From: Cytophagaceae bacterium
GTDB taxonomy: Bacteria; Bacteroidota; Bacteroidia; Cytophagales; Flexibacteraceae
DNA: 64,000 nucleotides
NCBI GenBank assembly: GCA_947458545.1
Contig: CANGYH010000001.1
Span: forward strand, 62,001-126,000
Reading direction: 5' to 3'
Under the pieces are notes generated by a model. That model did not search any database and was not told the DNA's origin. It saw only the letters and a program-made list of their open reading frames with translations. The stretch's first letter is position 1. Each line of letters opens with the position of its first letter. Positions 17,018 to 25,087 of this stretch are shown here, piece by piece. Position numbers and translations under genes: made by a program.

Positions 17018-18172
17018 ATGAGCGCCAAACCGATGAAGTTTGCCACCAAAGTCATCCACGCAGGCATAGAGCCAGACCCCACCACCGGGGCCGTGATGAC
17101 GCCCATCTACCAGACCAGCACCTACGCCCAGGCCAGCCCCGGCCAGCACAAGGGCTACGAGTATAGCCGCACCCACAACCCTACCCGCACACCGCTGCAA
17201 AACAACATTGCCGCGTTAGAAGAAGGCAAGCACGGCCTATGCTTTGCCAGCGGTATGGCAGCCATTGATGCCGTTGTAAAGCTGCTGGCCCCTGGCGACG
17301 AGGTGATTGCCGGCAACGACCTGTACGGTGGCACCTACCGCATCTTCACCAAGGTGTTTGCCGCTTATGGAATCCAGTTCCGCTTTTTGCCCCTGCACAA
17401 TGCGGGCGAGCTGGAGCGGGCCATCACCCCGAAGACGAAGCTGGTCTGGATTGAAACGCCGACCAATCCCCTGCTCAACATTGCCGATATTGGCGAGATC
17501 TGCCGGGTGGCCAAGGCACACGGGGCGATGTCTGTGGTAGATAATACGTTTGCCACGCCCTACCTGCAGCGGCCGCTTACTCTTGGAGCAGACATCGTGA
17601 TGCACTCGCTGACCAAGTATATGGCGGGCCACAGCGATGTGGTGATGGGGGCGCTGGTAACCAACTCAGACGAGCTGGCCCAGCGGCTGACGTTTATCCA
17701 AAACGCCTGCGGAGCCACTCCCGGCCCGCAAGATTGCTTTTTGGTGCTGCGCGGCCTAAAAACGCTGCACCTGCGCATGGAGCGCCATTGCCAAAATGGC
17801 CGCCGCATTGCAGACTACCTGGCCGCTCACCCAAAGGTAGATAAGGTGTATTACCCTGGCCATGCCAGCCACCCCGGCCATACTATTGCCCAAAAGCAAA
17901 TGGCAGACTTTGCCGGCATGGTAAGCTTTACCCTTAAGGGAGACCGCATGGAGGATGCCGTCCGCTTTATGGAGTCTATTGAGCTCTTTACGCTGGCTGA
18001 GAGCCTTGGCGGTGTAGAGTCGCTCTGCTGCCACCCGGCTACGATGACCCATGCCAGCATCCCCGCGGCCGAGCGTGCTGCCAATGGGCTGAAGGATACC
18101 CTCATTCGCCTTTCCGTAGGTATCGAGGATGCCGACGACCTGATGGCCGACCTGGAGCAGGCTATTGGCTAG
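17018..18172 (+). CDS. Cystathionine gamma-synthase/lyase family PLP enzyme
   Basis: 384 residues from the ATG at 17018; a second ATG 15 bases on (MKFATKVIHAG) is also possible. Cys/Met metabolism PLP family: TPIYQTSTY near the N-terminus, the substrate and phosphate-binding YSRTHNPTRTPL, GLCFASGMAAID, and PLP-binding Lys200 in SLTKYMAGHSDV. The C-terminal domain contains SLGGVESLCCHPATMTH, typical of gamma-synthases and gamma-lyases. Synthase (metB) and lyase (mccB) cannot be told apart by eye. It is a single-gene unit divergent from rplU and ended by a strong hairpin. Confidence 0.88.
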   Translation: MSAKPMKFATKVIHAGIEPDPTTGAVMTPIYQTSTYAQASPGQHKGYEYSRTHNPTRTPLQNNIAALEEGKHGLCFASGMAAIDAVVKLLAPGDEVIAGNDLYGGTYRIFTKVFAAYGIQFRFLPLHNAGELERAITPKTKLVWIETPTNPLLNIADIGEICRVAKAHGAMSVVDNTFATPYLQRPLTLGADIVMHSLTKYMAGHSDVVMGALVTNSDELAQRLTFIQNACGATPGPQDCFLVLRGLKTLHLRMERHCQNGRRIADYLAAHPKVDKVYYPGHASHPGHTIAQKQMADFAGMVSFTLKGDRMEDAVRFMESIELFTLAESLGGVESLCCHPATMTHASIPAAERAANGLKDTLIRLSVGIEDADDLMADLEQAIG

Positions 18173-18230
18173 GCTGCAGAACCAGCGCAGGCATTACACC
18201 GTTAAACAAGCCGACCCAAGCACCGGCAAA

Positions 18231-18264
18231 TGGCCTGATACATCGCTTGTATCAGGCCATTTTT
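18231..18264 (+). terminator. Terminator of the cystathionine gamma-synthase-like gene
   Basis: A perfect 12-bp stem (18231-18242 with 18248-18259), 5-base loop and TTTTT tail. The tail is also the centre of a CATTTTTG box (18258-18265) that could drive the next gene. Confidence 0.9.
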
Positions 18265-18307
18265 GTACGGTTTTGGGGATGCCTCTTCACAATCAAAAGC
18301 ACTAAAC

Positions 18308-18718
18308 ATGGCCCTGACAGGCAGCATACAACAACTGATTTTAAAGCGCTTTAGCGACACCTTTTTAGGCAAAGCCTCGCGTATGCTGGGGCGGCGGGCC
18401 AAGGTGCTCACCCTGCTCACGTTTGTGGTGGGGCGTTTTTCTGAGGTAGGCTCCAAACAGGGTCTGGGGGCTTTCCAGACGGCCGTGCGGATGCTGCGCG
18501 CCAGCGTAAACAAGACCTATCCCCACCTGCCTTGGCGTACCGCCGTGGCCATTCTGGGCGGGTTTTTGTACCTGGCCAGCCCGCTCGACATCATCCCAGA
18601 CTTTTTGCCTGTACTAGGCTTGCTGGATGATGCCTTTTTGCTGGGCAAAATTTTCTCTCTGGCCGAGAAAGACCTGCGCGACTTTGCCGCCTGGGAGCAA
18701 GCCCAGGCCAGAAAGTAA
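18308..18718 (+). CDS. YkvA-family (DUF1232) protein
   Basis: 136 residues from the ATG at 18308. The C-terminal half carries the DUF1232 signature: a hydrophobic helix AVAILGGFLYLASPLDIIPDF, then PVLGLLDDAFLLGKIF. The N-terminal half is basic and amphipathic. Function is unknown across the family; members are small membrane-associated proteins. It follows a strong terminator, so it must have its own promoter, perhaps the CATTTTTG at 18258-18265. Confidence 0.8.
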   Translation: MALTGSIQQLILKRFSDTFLGKASRMLGRRAKVLTLLTFVVGRFSEVGSKQGLGAFQTAVRMLRASVNKTYPHLPWRTAVAILGGFLYLASPLDIIPDFLPVLGLLDDAFLLGKIFSLAEKDLRDFAAWEQAQARK

Positions 18719-18882
18719 AAACCCTGCCTCCAAGGGAGCAGGGCTTTCAGATAACCAAAACCACAAAAACCACACGGGCAGCCTCCATACGGGGCATGCC
18801 CGGTTTTGCTTTTAAAGAAACAAGATTGGCCAATCAATAGCGGTGCTGTAGCCTGTAGACAGGGTGAATTTTCGGCCAAACA

Positions 18883-19593
18883 TCACTTATTTGCGACGAA
18901 AATGAATACAGCAGGTAATCGAGGCCAGGCCAATGCAGGTTGTTTGCGCCAGGTTGCCACGGTCTGCGTCTGGATGCGCTCTTGGCTGCCCTCCAGGTCT
19001 AGGGCCAGGCACAGCAAGGTCTGCGGCTCTAGGGTGGCCAGCAGGGCTTGCCACAGGGCACCGTTGCGGTAGGGGGTATCCATGCAAATTTGAGTCTGCC
19101 CCTGCCGGCGGCTTTCTTGCTCCCATCGTTTAAGGGTTTGTTGGCGCTCGGCCTGGGCTATGGGCACATAGCCTCTGAAGGCGAAGTGCTGGCCACCCAG
19201 CCCGCTGGCGGCCAGCGCCATCAGAAAAGAGCAACTGCCTGGCAGCACCCGCACCGGCACCCCGGCCTGGTGCGCGGCAAGTACAACCTCTGCCCCAGGG
19301 TCGCCTACGGCGGGGTAGCCTGCGTCGGAGAGGAGGCCTACCGTTAGGCCCTGCGCCCAAAGGGCGCGTACGGCGGCCATGTCTAGCCTGCCCTCAGGGC
19401 CGGGGGCCAGCCAAGTGCGTCCGTCGATGTCGAAGGCAGGGTCTAGGGCCCGCACAAACCGCCGCGATGCCTTTAGTGTCTCAACCACCAAAGCCTGGGT
19501 GTGGCCCAGGGCTTCTATCCAGGCAGGGGCAAACCTGTGCCGTGCAGGAGCCGGCTGCAAAGCGCTGGGCAATAACACAAGCTGGGCAGGCAT
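18883..19593 (-). CDS. RsmI-like SAM-dependent (tetrapyrrole-methylase fold) methyltransferase
   Basis: 236 residues. The class III methyltransferase fold is shown by GLLSDAGYPAVGDPGAEVV (about 84-102), the VRVLPGSCSFLMALAASGL loop (about 113-131), and FRGYVP. It belongs to the COG0313 group, which in E. coli methylates C1402 of 16S rRNA. The usual N-terminal motif is divergent here, as in the shorter Bacteroidota paralogues, so an rRNA substrate is inferred. It is divergent from rpsU, with 112 bases between the start codons. Confidence 0.82.
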   Translation of the reverse strand: MPAQLVLLPSALQPAPARHRFAPAWIEALGHTQALVVETLKASRRFVRALDPAFDIDGRTWLAPGPEGRLDMAAVRALWAQGLTVGLLSDAGYPAVGDPGAEVVLAAHQAGVPVRVLPGSCSFLMALAASGLGGQHFAFRGYVPIAQAERQQTLKRWEQESRRQGQTQICMDTPYRNGALWQALLATLEPQTLLCLALDLEGSQERIQTQTVATWRKQPALAWPRLPAVFIFVANK

Positions 19594-19636
19594 AAAAGAG
19601 TGCTGATAATTAGTTGTGCAAACCTAGCGCCTGGCT

Positions 19637-19668
19637 TTTGCGTAACTGCCTGCTCTGTTGTATTTTTG
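19637..19668 (+). promoter_or_regulatory. Promoter of rpsU
   Basis: TTTG (19637-19640), 20 bases, then TATTTTTG (19661-19668), matching the Bacteroidota -33/-7 consensus. The box ends 37 bases before the rpsU ATG. Confidence 0.65.
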
Positions 19669-19705
19669 CAGCCCACTCGTCAATACGGGTGCCATCCAAC
19701 TCGGC

Positions 19706-19900
19706 ATGATCGTCATCAACGTAAAAGAAAACGAGAGCATCGACAAGGCTCTGAAGCGGTTTAAGAAGAAGTTTGAAAAGACCGGCGTAATGCGCGAACT
19801 GCGCGCTCGCCAGTATTTCACGAAAACGTCTGTACGGCGCCGCGAAGAGATTTTGCGTGCTGCCTACCGCCAAAATATGCAAGAGCAAGAGGCCAAGTAG
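19706..19900 (+). CDS. rpsU: 30S ribosomal protein bS21
   Basis: 64 residues from the ATG at 19706. The sequence is diagnostic: N-terminal VNVKENE-like strand (IVINVKENESIDKALKRF), KKFEKTGVMRELRARQYF, and a basic C-terminal helix. In many Bacteroidota rpsU lies just before a XerC-type recombinase gene, as here. Confidence 0.97.
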   Translation: MIVINVKENESIDKALKRFKKKFEKTGVMRELRARQYFTKTSVRRREEILRAAYRQNMQEQEAK

Positions 19901-19971
19901 TCTCTGCCCTCGACGGTGCTGGCCTAAGGCTTACTGCAAAGCCTACGGCAAAGGCAATTTACCCCAGGTGC

Positions 19972-19979
19972 TATTTTTG
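19972..19979 (+). promoter_or_regulatory. -7-like box 6 bases before the xerC start
   Basis: TATTTTTG matches TAnnTTTG exactly and ends 6 bases before the ATG at 19986. A transcript from it would begin at or next to the start codon. No convincing -33 TTG was found. Confidence 0.5.
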
Positions 19980-19985
19980 GCCTAC

Positions 19986-20897
19986 ATGGCCGATAGCACC
20001 TGGGGTTTGTTGTTTGTAGATTATCTGCAATTTGAGCGCCGCTACAGCCTGTTGACGGTAGAGGCTTACAAACGGGACTTGGCCGACTTTGAAGCCCACC
20101 TGGCGGGGCAGGGGGTAGCATCGCTGCTAGAGGCCAACCACCACGACGTGCGCGGCTGGGTATATGCGCTGGCAGAGGCCAAAATGGCGGCGGCCAGCAT
20201 CAACCGGAAGGTGGCTACCCTGCGCACCTTTTATGCCTTTGCCCGGCGGCGTGGTGCCTTGCAGCACAGCCCCGTGCAGGCCATCAGAAACCAAAAGGCG
20301 CCGCAACGTGTGCCTGCCTTTGTGCCTGCCCACCAGGTAGATGCACTGGCCACGCCACCCCCCAGCACCTCAGAGGCCAGCGCCTTTGCACGCGTGCGCG
20401 ATGCCCTGGCCCTGGAGCTGCTTTATGGAACCGGCATACGCCGGGCAGAGGCGTTGAGCCTCACCTTTGGGGCCATAGACTTGGGCCGGAGCGTACTAAC
20501 CGTGACGGGCAAACGCAACAAGACCCGGCAAGTGCCGCTCCACCCACAATTGGTGCAAACCATCCAAACCTACACGGAGGCATTTACCGAGGCCTTTGGC
20601 ACGCCAAAGACTGACCAGCCTCTGCTAGTGACGGATACAGGACAGCCCGCCTACCCGATGCTGTTGCAGCGCCTGGCCAAGCGCACCCTGCAAGGCCTGC
20701 CCAATGTAGAGAAAACCAGCCCCCACGTGCTGCGCCACAGCTTTGCCACCCACCTGCTCGATGCCGGGGCAGATCTGTCGGCCATCAAAAGTTTGTTGGG
20801 GCATGCCAGCCTGGCGGCCACGCAGGTCTATACCCACACCAGCGCAGAAAAACTAAAGGCTGCCTTTGCGGCGGCCCATCCCAAAGGCAAAAAGTAA
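19986..20897 (+). CDS. xerC: Tyrosine recombinase, XerC/XerD type
   Basis: 303 residues from the ATG at 19986. An N-terminal SAM-like DNA-binding domain (about 5-85) is followed by the catalytic domain with the Arg of YGTGIRRAE, HVLRHSFATHLL (His and Arg) and LLGHASLAATQVYTH with the nucleophilic Tyr. Length and motifs fit chromosome-dimer resolvases rather than integrases, and the position after rpsU is the housekeeping one. I would expect it to act with a XerD partner at dif during division. No attachment-site repeats flank the gene, so it is not a mobile-element integrase here. Confidence 0.9.
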   Translation: MADSTWGLLFVDYLQFERRYSLLTVEAYKRDLADFEAHLAGQGVASLLEANHHDVRGWVYALAEAKMAAASINRKVATLRTFYAFARRRGALQHSPVQAIRNQKAPQRVPAFVPAHQVDALATPPPSTSEASAFARVRDALALELLYGTGIRRAEALSLTFGAIDLGRSVLTVTGKRNKTRQVPLHPQLVQTIQTYTEAFTEAFGTPKTDQPLLVTDTGQPAYPMLLQRLAKRTLQGLPNVEKTSPHVLRHSFATHLLDAGADLSAIKSLLGHASLAATQVYTHTSAEKLKAAFAAAHPKGKK

Positions 20898-20917
20898 GGT
20901 GGCGTGCCGGGCTGGGG

Positions 20918-21373
20918 CTAGTCTAGCACCTCCCAGGTGTGGTCTGCCAGCAGGCGCAGCTTGGCCAAGTACGTGTCGTAGCCACGGCTGCGGCCCCACT
21001 CGTGGGGGGCAATCAGGCTAAGCACGTCTTTGTCGTTGTTGTTGTAGAGGTAGTAGATCCGGCCAATCAGCGGCTCAAAGCGCATGGTGGCCAGGTAAAT
21101 ACGCTCCGATAGCTCGCGGCGGCGTTGGATATTTTGGGCTTGCTCGGCCAGCAGGCGCATTTGCTCATAGATCTGGTCCATGTGCATACGCGTCTGTTCT
21201 TCCATGGCGCGGACGGCCAGGCCCTTATGCTTGCCCTCATCCTCTGGCCGGATGACGGCCCCGCCCCGGTCGTACCCGTAGGTAAGGGCACTGGTATTGG
21301 GCTCCACCACCTCTGGCAGGTTGGGCTGGTTGGGCTCGGGCTGAGGCGTGGCGGGCGTTTCGGGCTCTGTCAT
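20918..21373 (-). CDS. DUF2452-like hypothetical protein
   Basis: 151 residues from the ATG at 21373. The N-terminus is Pro/Glu/Thr-rich and probably disordered (about 1-30). The rest is predicted helical, with conserved-looking segments YGYDRGGAVIRPEDEGKHKG, AMEEQTRMHMDQIYEQMRLLA and a C-terminal IAPHEWG. The pattern fits the DUF2452 family as I remember it, known mainly from Bacteroidota; no function is assigned. It may be the last gene of xseB-parA-DUF2452. It converges with xerC, 20 bases between stops. Confidence 0.7.
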   Translation of the reverse strand: MTEPETPATPQPEPNQPNLPEVVEPNTSALTYGYDRGGAVIRPEDEGKHKGLAVRAMEEQTRMHMDQIYEQMRLLAEQAQNIQRRRELSERIYLATMRFEPLIGRIYYLYNNNDKDVLSLIAPHEWGRSRGYDTYLAKLRLLADHTWEVLD

Positions 21374-21443
21374 GCGCAAGTAAGACTGGCGGCGGGGCCT
21401 TAAAGTTTCGATTATTTTACTTCTAGCAGCACTTTGGCAGCCC

Positions 21444-22232
21444 CTAGGCCTTGGCGGGCAGCTTGGCGGCTACCTCTTGGGCCAGGGCCATGTAGGCTAG
21501 GCTGCCTTTGCTTTCGGGGTCGTGCAGTAGTACGGGCAAGCCGTAGCTGGGGCTCTCGCTGAGCTTGATATTGCGCGGAATCATCGTTTGGAAAACGAGC
21601 GATTCGAAGTGGCTGCGGACTTCGTCTGCCACCTGGTTAGAGAGGCGCAACCGGCTGTCGTACATAGTAAGCAAAAAACCCTCTACCTGCAATGCTTTGT
21701 TGAGCCCTTGCTGCACGATCCGGATGGTGTTAAGCAGCTTGCCCAACCCCTCCAGGGCAAAGTACTCGCACTGCACGGGCACCAGCACGCTGTCTGCCGC
21801 CACCAGGGCGTTGAGGGTAATCAGGCCCAGCGAGGGCGAGCAGTCAATAAGCACCACGTCGTAAGCTGTGCCCAGGCTGGCCAGCGCATGCTTGAGGCGC
21901 TGCTCTCGTTGCTCTAGGCCTGCCAGCTCAAGCTCGGCACCTACCAGGTCTATATGGCCGGGTATCAGGGCCAAGCGCTCAATTTGCGTTGGCACCACCT
22001 GATCGGCGGGTGCGGCTGTATCATCCACCAACAGTTGGTAAATAGACTGGGCCGACGTGCCAGGGTCTATACCCAGGCCGCTGGTGGCGTTGGCCTGCGG
22101 GTCTGCGTCTATCAGCAATACCTGTTGGCCGTTTATGGCCAATGCCGCCGCCAGGTTGATGGCGGTGGTGGTTTTGCCCACCCCACCTTTTTGGTTGGCT
22201 ATGGCGATGATTTTGCCTGAAGATGGGGCCAT
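21444..22232 (-). CDS. parA: ParA/Soj-type partition ATPase
   Basis: 262 residues from the ATG at 22232. Deviant Walker A KGGVGKTTT (about residues 15-23) with the signature lysine, Walker A' DADPQANAT, and Walker B region VLIDCSPSLGLIT. It is the chromosomal Soj/ParA length without an N-terminal DNA-binding extension. ParA proteins pattern the nucleoid and move ParB-parS complexes. No parB lies next to it: xseB is 30 bases upstream and a DUF2452-like gene downstream. Confidence 0.93.
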   Translation of the reverse strand: MAPSSGKIIAIANQKGGVGKTTTAINLAAALAINGQQVLLIDADPQANATSGLGIDPGTSAQSIYQLLVDDTAAPADQVVPTQIERLALIPGHIDLVGAELELAGLEQREQRLKHALASLGTAYDVVLIDCSPSLGLITLNALVAADSVLVPVQCEYFALEGLGKLLNTIRIVQQGLNKALQVEGFLLTMYDSRLRLSNQVADEVRSHFESLVFQTMIPRNIKLSESPSYGLPVLLHDPESKGSLAYMALAQEVAAKLPAKA

Positions 22233-22261
22233 AAGGTTACAAGATCGACGGGCCTGCAAAG

Positions 22262-22465
22262 CTAGCGGTTCTTCATCCGCTCCAGCAGGTCGTCCAGGCT
22301 GGTAGATACGTCTCGCAGGCGGGTGCGGCAAAAGGTTACCAGGCCCTCGGCCTCTTGTACGTGGGCCATCATGGTGTCAATGTCCAGATCGCCGTTTTCT
22401 AGCTCTTCTACCAGGGTTTGCAGGCGCTCCATGGCCTCGGCGTAGGTAGGGGGGTGGTTTTCCAT
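22262..22465 (-). CDS. xseB: Exodeoxyribonuclease VII small subunit
   Basis: 67 residues, within the family range. The two-helix hairpin is typical: TYAEAMERLQTLVEELENGDLDIDTMM followed by a second charged helix. It caps the XseA nuclease filament that degrades single-stranded DNA. The large subunit xseA is not in the window; it is often adjacent in Bacteroidota. A TACCTTTG box lies 10 bases before the ATG. Confidence 0.9.
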   Translation of the reverse strand: MENHPPTYAEAMERLQTLVEELENGDLDIDTMMAHVQEAEGLVTFCRTRLRDVSTSLDDLLERMKNR

Positions 22466-22475
22466 GATAGGTAGG

Positions 22476-22483
22476 CAAAGGTA
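22476..22483 (-). promoter_or_regulatory. -7-like box of xseB-parA
   Basis: On the minus strand TACCTTTG (22483-22476) matches TAnnTTTG and ends 10 bases before the xseB ATG, implying a very short leader. A back-to-back box serves bamD about 70 bases away. Confidence 0.5.
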
Positions 22484-22530
22484 GTGCCAGGCACCAAACC
22501 GGGTTTGCCGGCGTTGTAGATGTCGTCTGC

Positions 22531-22562
22531 TTGGCCCTTGCCCGCAAATGGGGCTATTTTTG
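22531..22562 (+). promoter_or_regulatory. Promoter of bamD
   Basis: TTG (22531-22533), 21 bases, then TATTTTTG (22555-22562). The box ends 14 bases before the ATG at 22577, which supports that start over the longer reading frame. Confidence 0.6.
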
Positions 22563-22576
22563 TACTTCTTTTAGCA

Positions 22577-23416
22577 ATGCCCTTGTCTCTTTCTCGTATC
22601 CTGCTCGGCTTTTGGTTGCTTGTGTTTGCGGCTGGCTGCTCTCAGTACCAGCGCCTGATGAAGAGCACCGATGTAGATGAGCGCTACAACGGGGCCATGC
22701 AGTACTTCAAAAAGAAGGACTACTACCACTGTGGGATGCTGCTAGAAGAGACGCTGCCGCTGCTCAAGGGTAGCGCCCGGGCCGACACAGCACAGCTCTA
22801 TTACGCCTATTGCCAGTTTTACGAAAAGCAGTACAACCTGGCGGCCTTTTACTTCAAGACGTTTTACGAGACCTTTCCCCGCTCTACGTTTGCAGAGGAG
22901 GCCGCCTACATGGAGGGCCTGAGCTATTACGAAGACAGCCCCCGCTACGACCTAGACCAAGAGTCTACCAAAGAGGCCATCCGCGTGGTGCAGACTTTTC
23001 TGACCAACTATCCTGAGACGGAGCGCAAAGAAGATTGCAACTTCATCGTAGAGAGCCTACGGTCTAAGCTGGAGCGCAAGGCCTACGGGCAGGCGTTTCT
23101 TTATTACAAGAAAGAGAATTTTCAGGCAGCGGTGATTGCCTTTGAGAACTTTCGCAAAGAGTTTCCGGAGTCTGCCCGCAACGAAGAGGCCCAGGCCCTG
23201 CGCGTAGAGGCCGCCTATCGGTTGGCTGCCAGCTCTGTAGCCAGTAAACAAAAAGACCGCTACGCACAAGTTGTAGAGGCCTACCAAAACTTTGTTGATC
23301 GCTACCCGTCCAGCAAGCGCGCTCAGCGCCTTGAGGACTATTACAGCGCCGCCCAAACCTGGCTGGCAGGCGGCCAAGTACAAAAGCCTGCGGCGGATGC
23401 TGCAAGGCCGAACTAA
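22577..23416 (+). CDS. bamD: Outer-membrane assembly lipoprotein BamD
   Basis: 279 residues from the ATG at 22577. A lipoprotein signal ends at FAAGC, with Cys near residue 22. Five TPR-like repeats follow, including YYAYCQFYEKQYNLAAFYF and FPRSTFAEEAAYMEGLSYY segments typical of BamD/YfiO. BamD works with BamA (encoded at 57571-60048) to insert beta-barrel proteins into the outer membrane. It leads the set bamD, rpoZ, coaBC, DUF4835, an order common in Bacteroidota. Confidence 0.92.
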   Translation: MPLSLSRILLGFWLLVFAAGCSQYQRLMKSTDVDERYNGAMQYFKKKDYYHCGMLLEETLPLLKGSARADTAQLYYAYCQFYEKQYNLAAFYFKTFYETFPRSTFAEEAAYMEGLSYYEDSPRYDLDQESTKEAIRVVQTFLTNYPETERKEDCNFIVESLRSKLERKAYGQAFLYYKKENFQAAVIAFENFRKEFPESARNEEAQALRVEAAYRLAASSVASKQKDRYAQVVEAYQNFVDRYPSSKRAQRLEDYYSAAQTWLAGGQVQKPAADAARPN

Positions 23417-23422
23417 ATCCCT

Positions 23423-23430
23423 TAAATTTG
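23423..23430 (+). promoter_or_regulatory. -7-like box of rpoZ-coaBC
   Basis: TAAATTTG matches TAnnTTTG and lies 54 bases before the rpoZ ATG, immediately after the bamD stop. No clear -33 element was seen. Confidence 0.4.
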
Positions 23431-23484
23431 CAGATTCGGAGCGGCCTGGCCTCCCTCGCATCTTAGCCGGGCATCAAAACACGT

Positions 23485-23811
23485 ATGAGCATGTCTAACA
23501 ACACCAACGCCAGCTTGGTAACCCGCAACATGGCCGATGTGATGAAGCCAACCGGCAACGTCTATCAGTCTATCGTGGTGATTGGCAAGCGGGCCCGCCA
23601 GATTGCCGTTCAGCAGAAAGAAGAGATATCTGGCAAGCTGGCCGAGTTTGCCACCGGTGTTGACAACCTGGAAGAGGTACACGAAAACCGCGAGCAAATC
23701 GAAATCAGCCGCCAGTTTGAGCGCCTGCCTAAGCCTTCTACCCTTGCTGTAGAAGAGTTTTTGGAAGACAAGATCTACTACCGCAAGGTAGAAGACGAGA
23801 ACACGCTCTAG
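23485..23811 (+). CDS. rpoZ: RNA polymerase omega subunit, Bacteroidota type
   Basis: 108 residues; ATGs at 23485 and 23491 are both possible. It matches the Rpb6/omega fold of Bacteroidota (NVYQSIVVIGKRARQI followed by ISGKLAEFAT), with a longer acidic C-terminus (LAVEEFLEDKIYYRKVEDENTL). Omega binds the beta-prime subunit and helps RNA polymerase assembly. Its position between bamD and coaBC supports the call, since the sequence is distant from E. coli RpoZ. Confidence 0.85.
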   Translation: MSMSNNTNASLVTRNMADVMKPTGNVYQSIVVIGKRARQIAVQQKEEISGKLAEFATGVDNLEEVHENREQIEISRQFERLPKPSTLAVEEFLEDKIYYRKVEDENTL

Positions 23812-23857
23812 CCGTAAGCCCAGTGGGTTGCCCCCACGCCTGATAGCGCTGCTAACC

Positions 23858-25087
23858 ATGGATGCCTCTGCACAAACCCCGTATCTGCCCCTGGCCGGGA
23901 GGCGGATACTACTAGGCGTGTGCGGGGGCATTGCCGCTTATAAAAGCGTAATGCTGCTACGCCTGCTTACGCAAGCGGGCGCCCAGGTGCAAGTCTTGAT
24001 GACGGAGGCCGCCCATGCCTTTGTGGGCCCGGCCACGTTTGCGGCCCTATCTGGCAGGCCCGTGCTGACGGACTTTACCCAAGGCCGCACCGGCCAGTGG
24101 AACAACCACGTAGAGCTAGGCCTTTGGGCCAATGCCCTTGTGATAGCGCCTGCCACTGCCGCCACGCTGGCCAAGGCCGCCACAGGCCAAAGCGACTCTC
24201 TGCTGCTGGCCACATACCTCTCTGCCCGGTGCCCCGTGCTCTGGTGCCCGGCCATGGACTTAGACATGTATGCCCACCCAGCCGTGCAGGCCAATCTGAA
24301 CACGCTGGCCGGTTTTGGCAACCTAGTGCTTGCCGCCGCAGATGGCCCCCTGGCCAGCGGGCTTACAGGCCAAGGCCGATTGCCAGAGCCCGAAGAGATT
24401 TTTGAGGCCATCCGCGGGCTGGTGTGTACCAAGCCTGCCTGGCAAGGCAAGCGCATACTGCTAACGGCAGGGCCCACCCGCGAGCCACTAGACCCTGTGC
24501 GGTACATCGGCAACTTCTCGTCTGGCAAGATGGGTTATGCCTTGGCCCACGAGGCCGCCGCAAGGGGTGCTGAGGTTACGCTTGTCTCTGGGCCGACGGA
24601 CCATACCGTGCAAAGCCACCGCATCACTCGTATAGATGTTACGTCTGCCCACCAGATGGCCGATGCCTGCCTGCAGGCAGCAAGCGAGAGCCAGGTCTGG
24701 ATATTTTGCGCCGCCGTGGCAGACTATCGGCCCGAGCAGGTATCTGAAACCAAAACCAAAAAGACGGGCAATGGCTGGAATATCAGCCTGGTAGAAAACG
24801 TTGATATTGCTGCTACGCTGGGCAAGCAAAAGCAGCCCGGGCAGCTCTCCATTGGCTTTGCCCTGGAGAGTGGCCTGGGCCAGGCCGAAGCCGCCGCTAA
24901 GCTGGAGCGCAAGAACCTGGACCTGATTTGCCTCAACTCGCTAGACCAGCCAGGGGGCAGCCCGCTGGGGGCAGACGACAACCAGTATTTGCTGCTAGGC
25001 AAGGGCGGCAAGCAAACCCCACTAGCGCGCAACGCAAAAGCAGCACTGGCTGCACAGATACTCGATGAGGTGGAAAAGCTTTTTTAG
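23858..25087 (+). CDS. coaBC: Bifunctional phosphopantothenoylcysteine decarboxylase / phosphopantothenate-cysteine ligase
   Basis: 409 residues from the ATG at 23858. The N-terminal CoaC flavoprotein domain shows GVCGGIAAYKS, catalytic His in NNHVELGLWA, PATAATLAKAA and the PAMD segment. The C-terminal CoaB domain begins ILLTAGPTREPLDPVRYIGNFSSGKMG and contains the lysine-rich KTKKTGNGW loop. Together they convert phosphopantothenate and cysteine to phosphopantetheine in CoA synthesis. The end overlaps the next gene by 23 bases, so the two are translationally linked. Confidence 0.96.
   Translation: MDASAQTPYLPLAGRRILLGVCGGIAAYKSVMLLRLLTQAGAQVQVLMTEAAHAFVGPATFAALSGRPVLTDFTQGRTGQWNNHVELGLWANALVIAPATAATLAKAATGQSDSLLLATYLSARCPVLWCPAMDLDMYAHPAVQANLNTLAGFGNLVLAAADGPLASGLTGQGRLPEPEEIFEAIRGLVCTKPAWQGKRILLTAGPTREPLDPVRYIGNFSSGKMGYALAHEAAARGAEVTLVSGPTDHTVQSHRITRIDVTSAHQMADACLQAASESQVWIFCAAVADYRPEQVSETKTKKTGNGWNISLVENVDIAATLGKQKQPGQLSIGFALESGLGQAEAAAKLERKNLDLICLNSLDQPGGSPLGADDNQYLLLGKGGKQTPLARNAKAALAAQILDEVEKLF

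Noticed and set aside
16778-17200. A 140-residue minus-strand frame upstream of rplU
   Set aside because: It covers the rplU promoter and the start of the cystathionine gamma-synthase-like gene; no domain is recognisable.
18719-18882. Possible terminators in the gap between the YkvA and RsmI-like genes
   Set aside because: Short inverted repeats are present (around 18731-18752 and 18775-18810) but they are imperfect and lack a good T run, so I did not list them.
19986-20897. XerC-type gene as the integrase of a mobile element
   Set aside because: It lies directly after rpsU in the housekeeping order, with no att-like direct repeats or phage genes around it.
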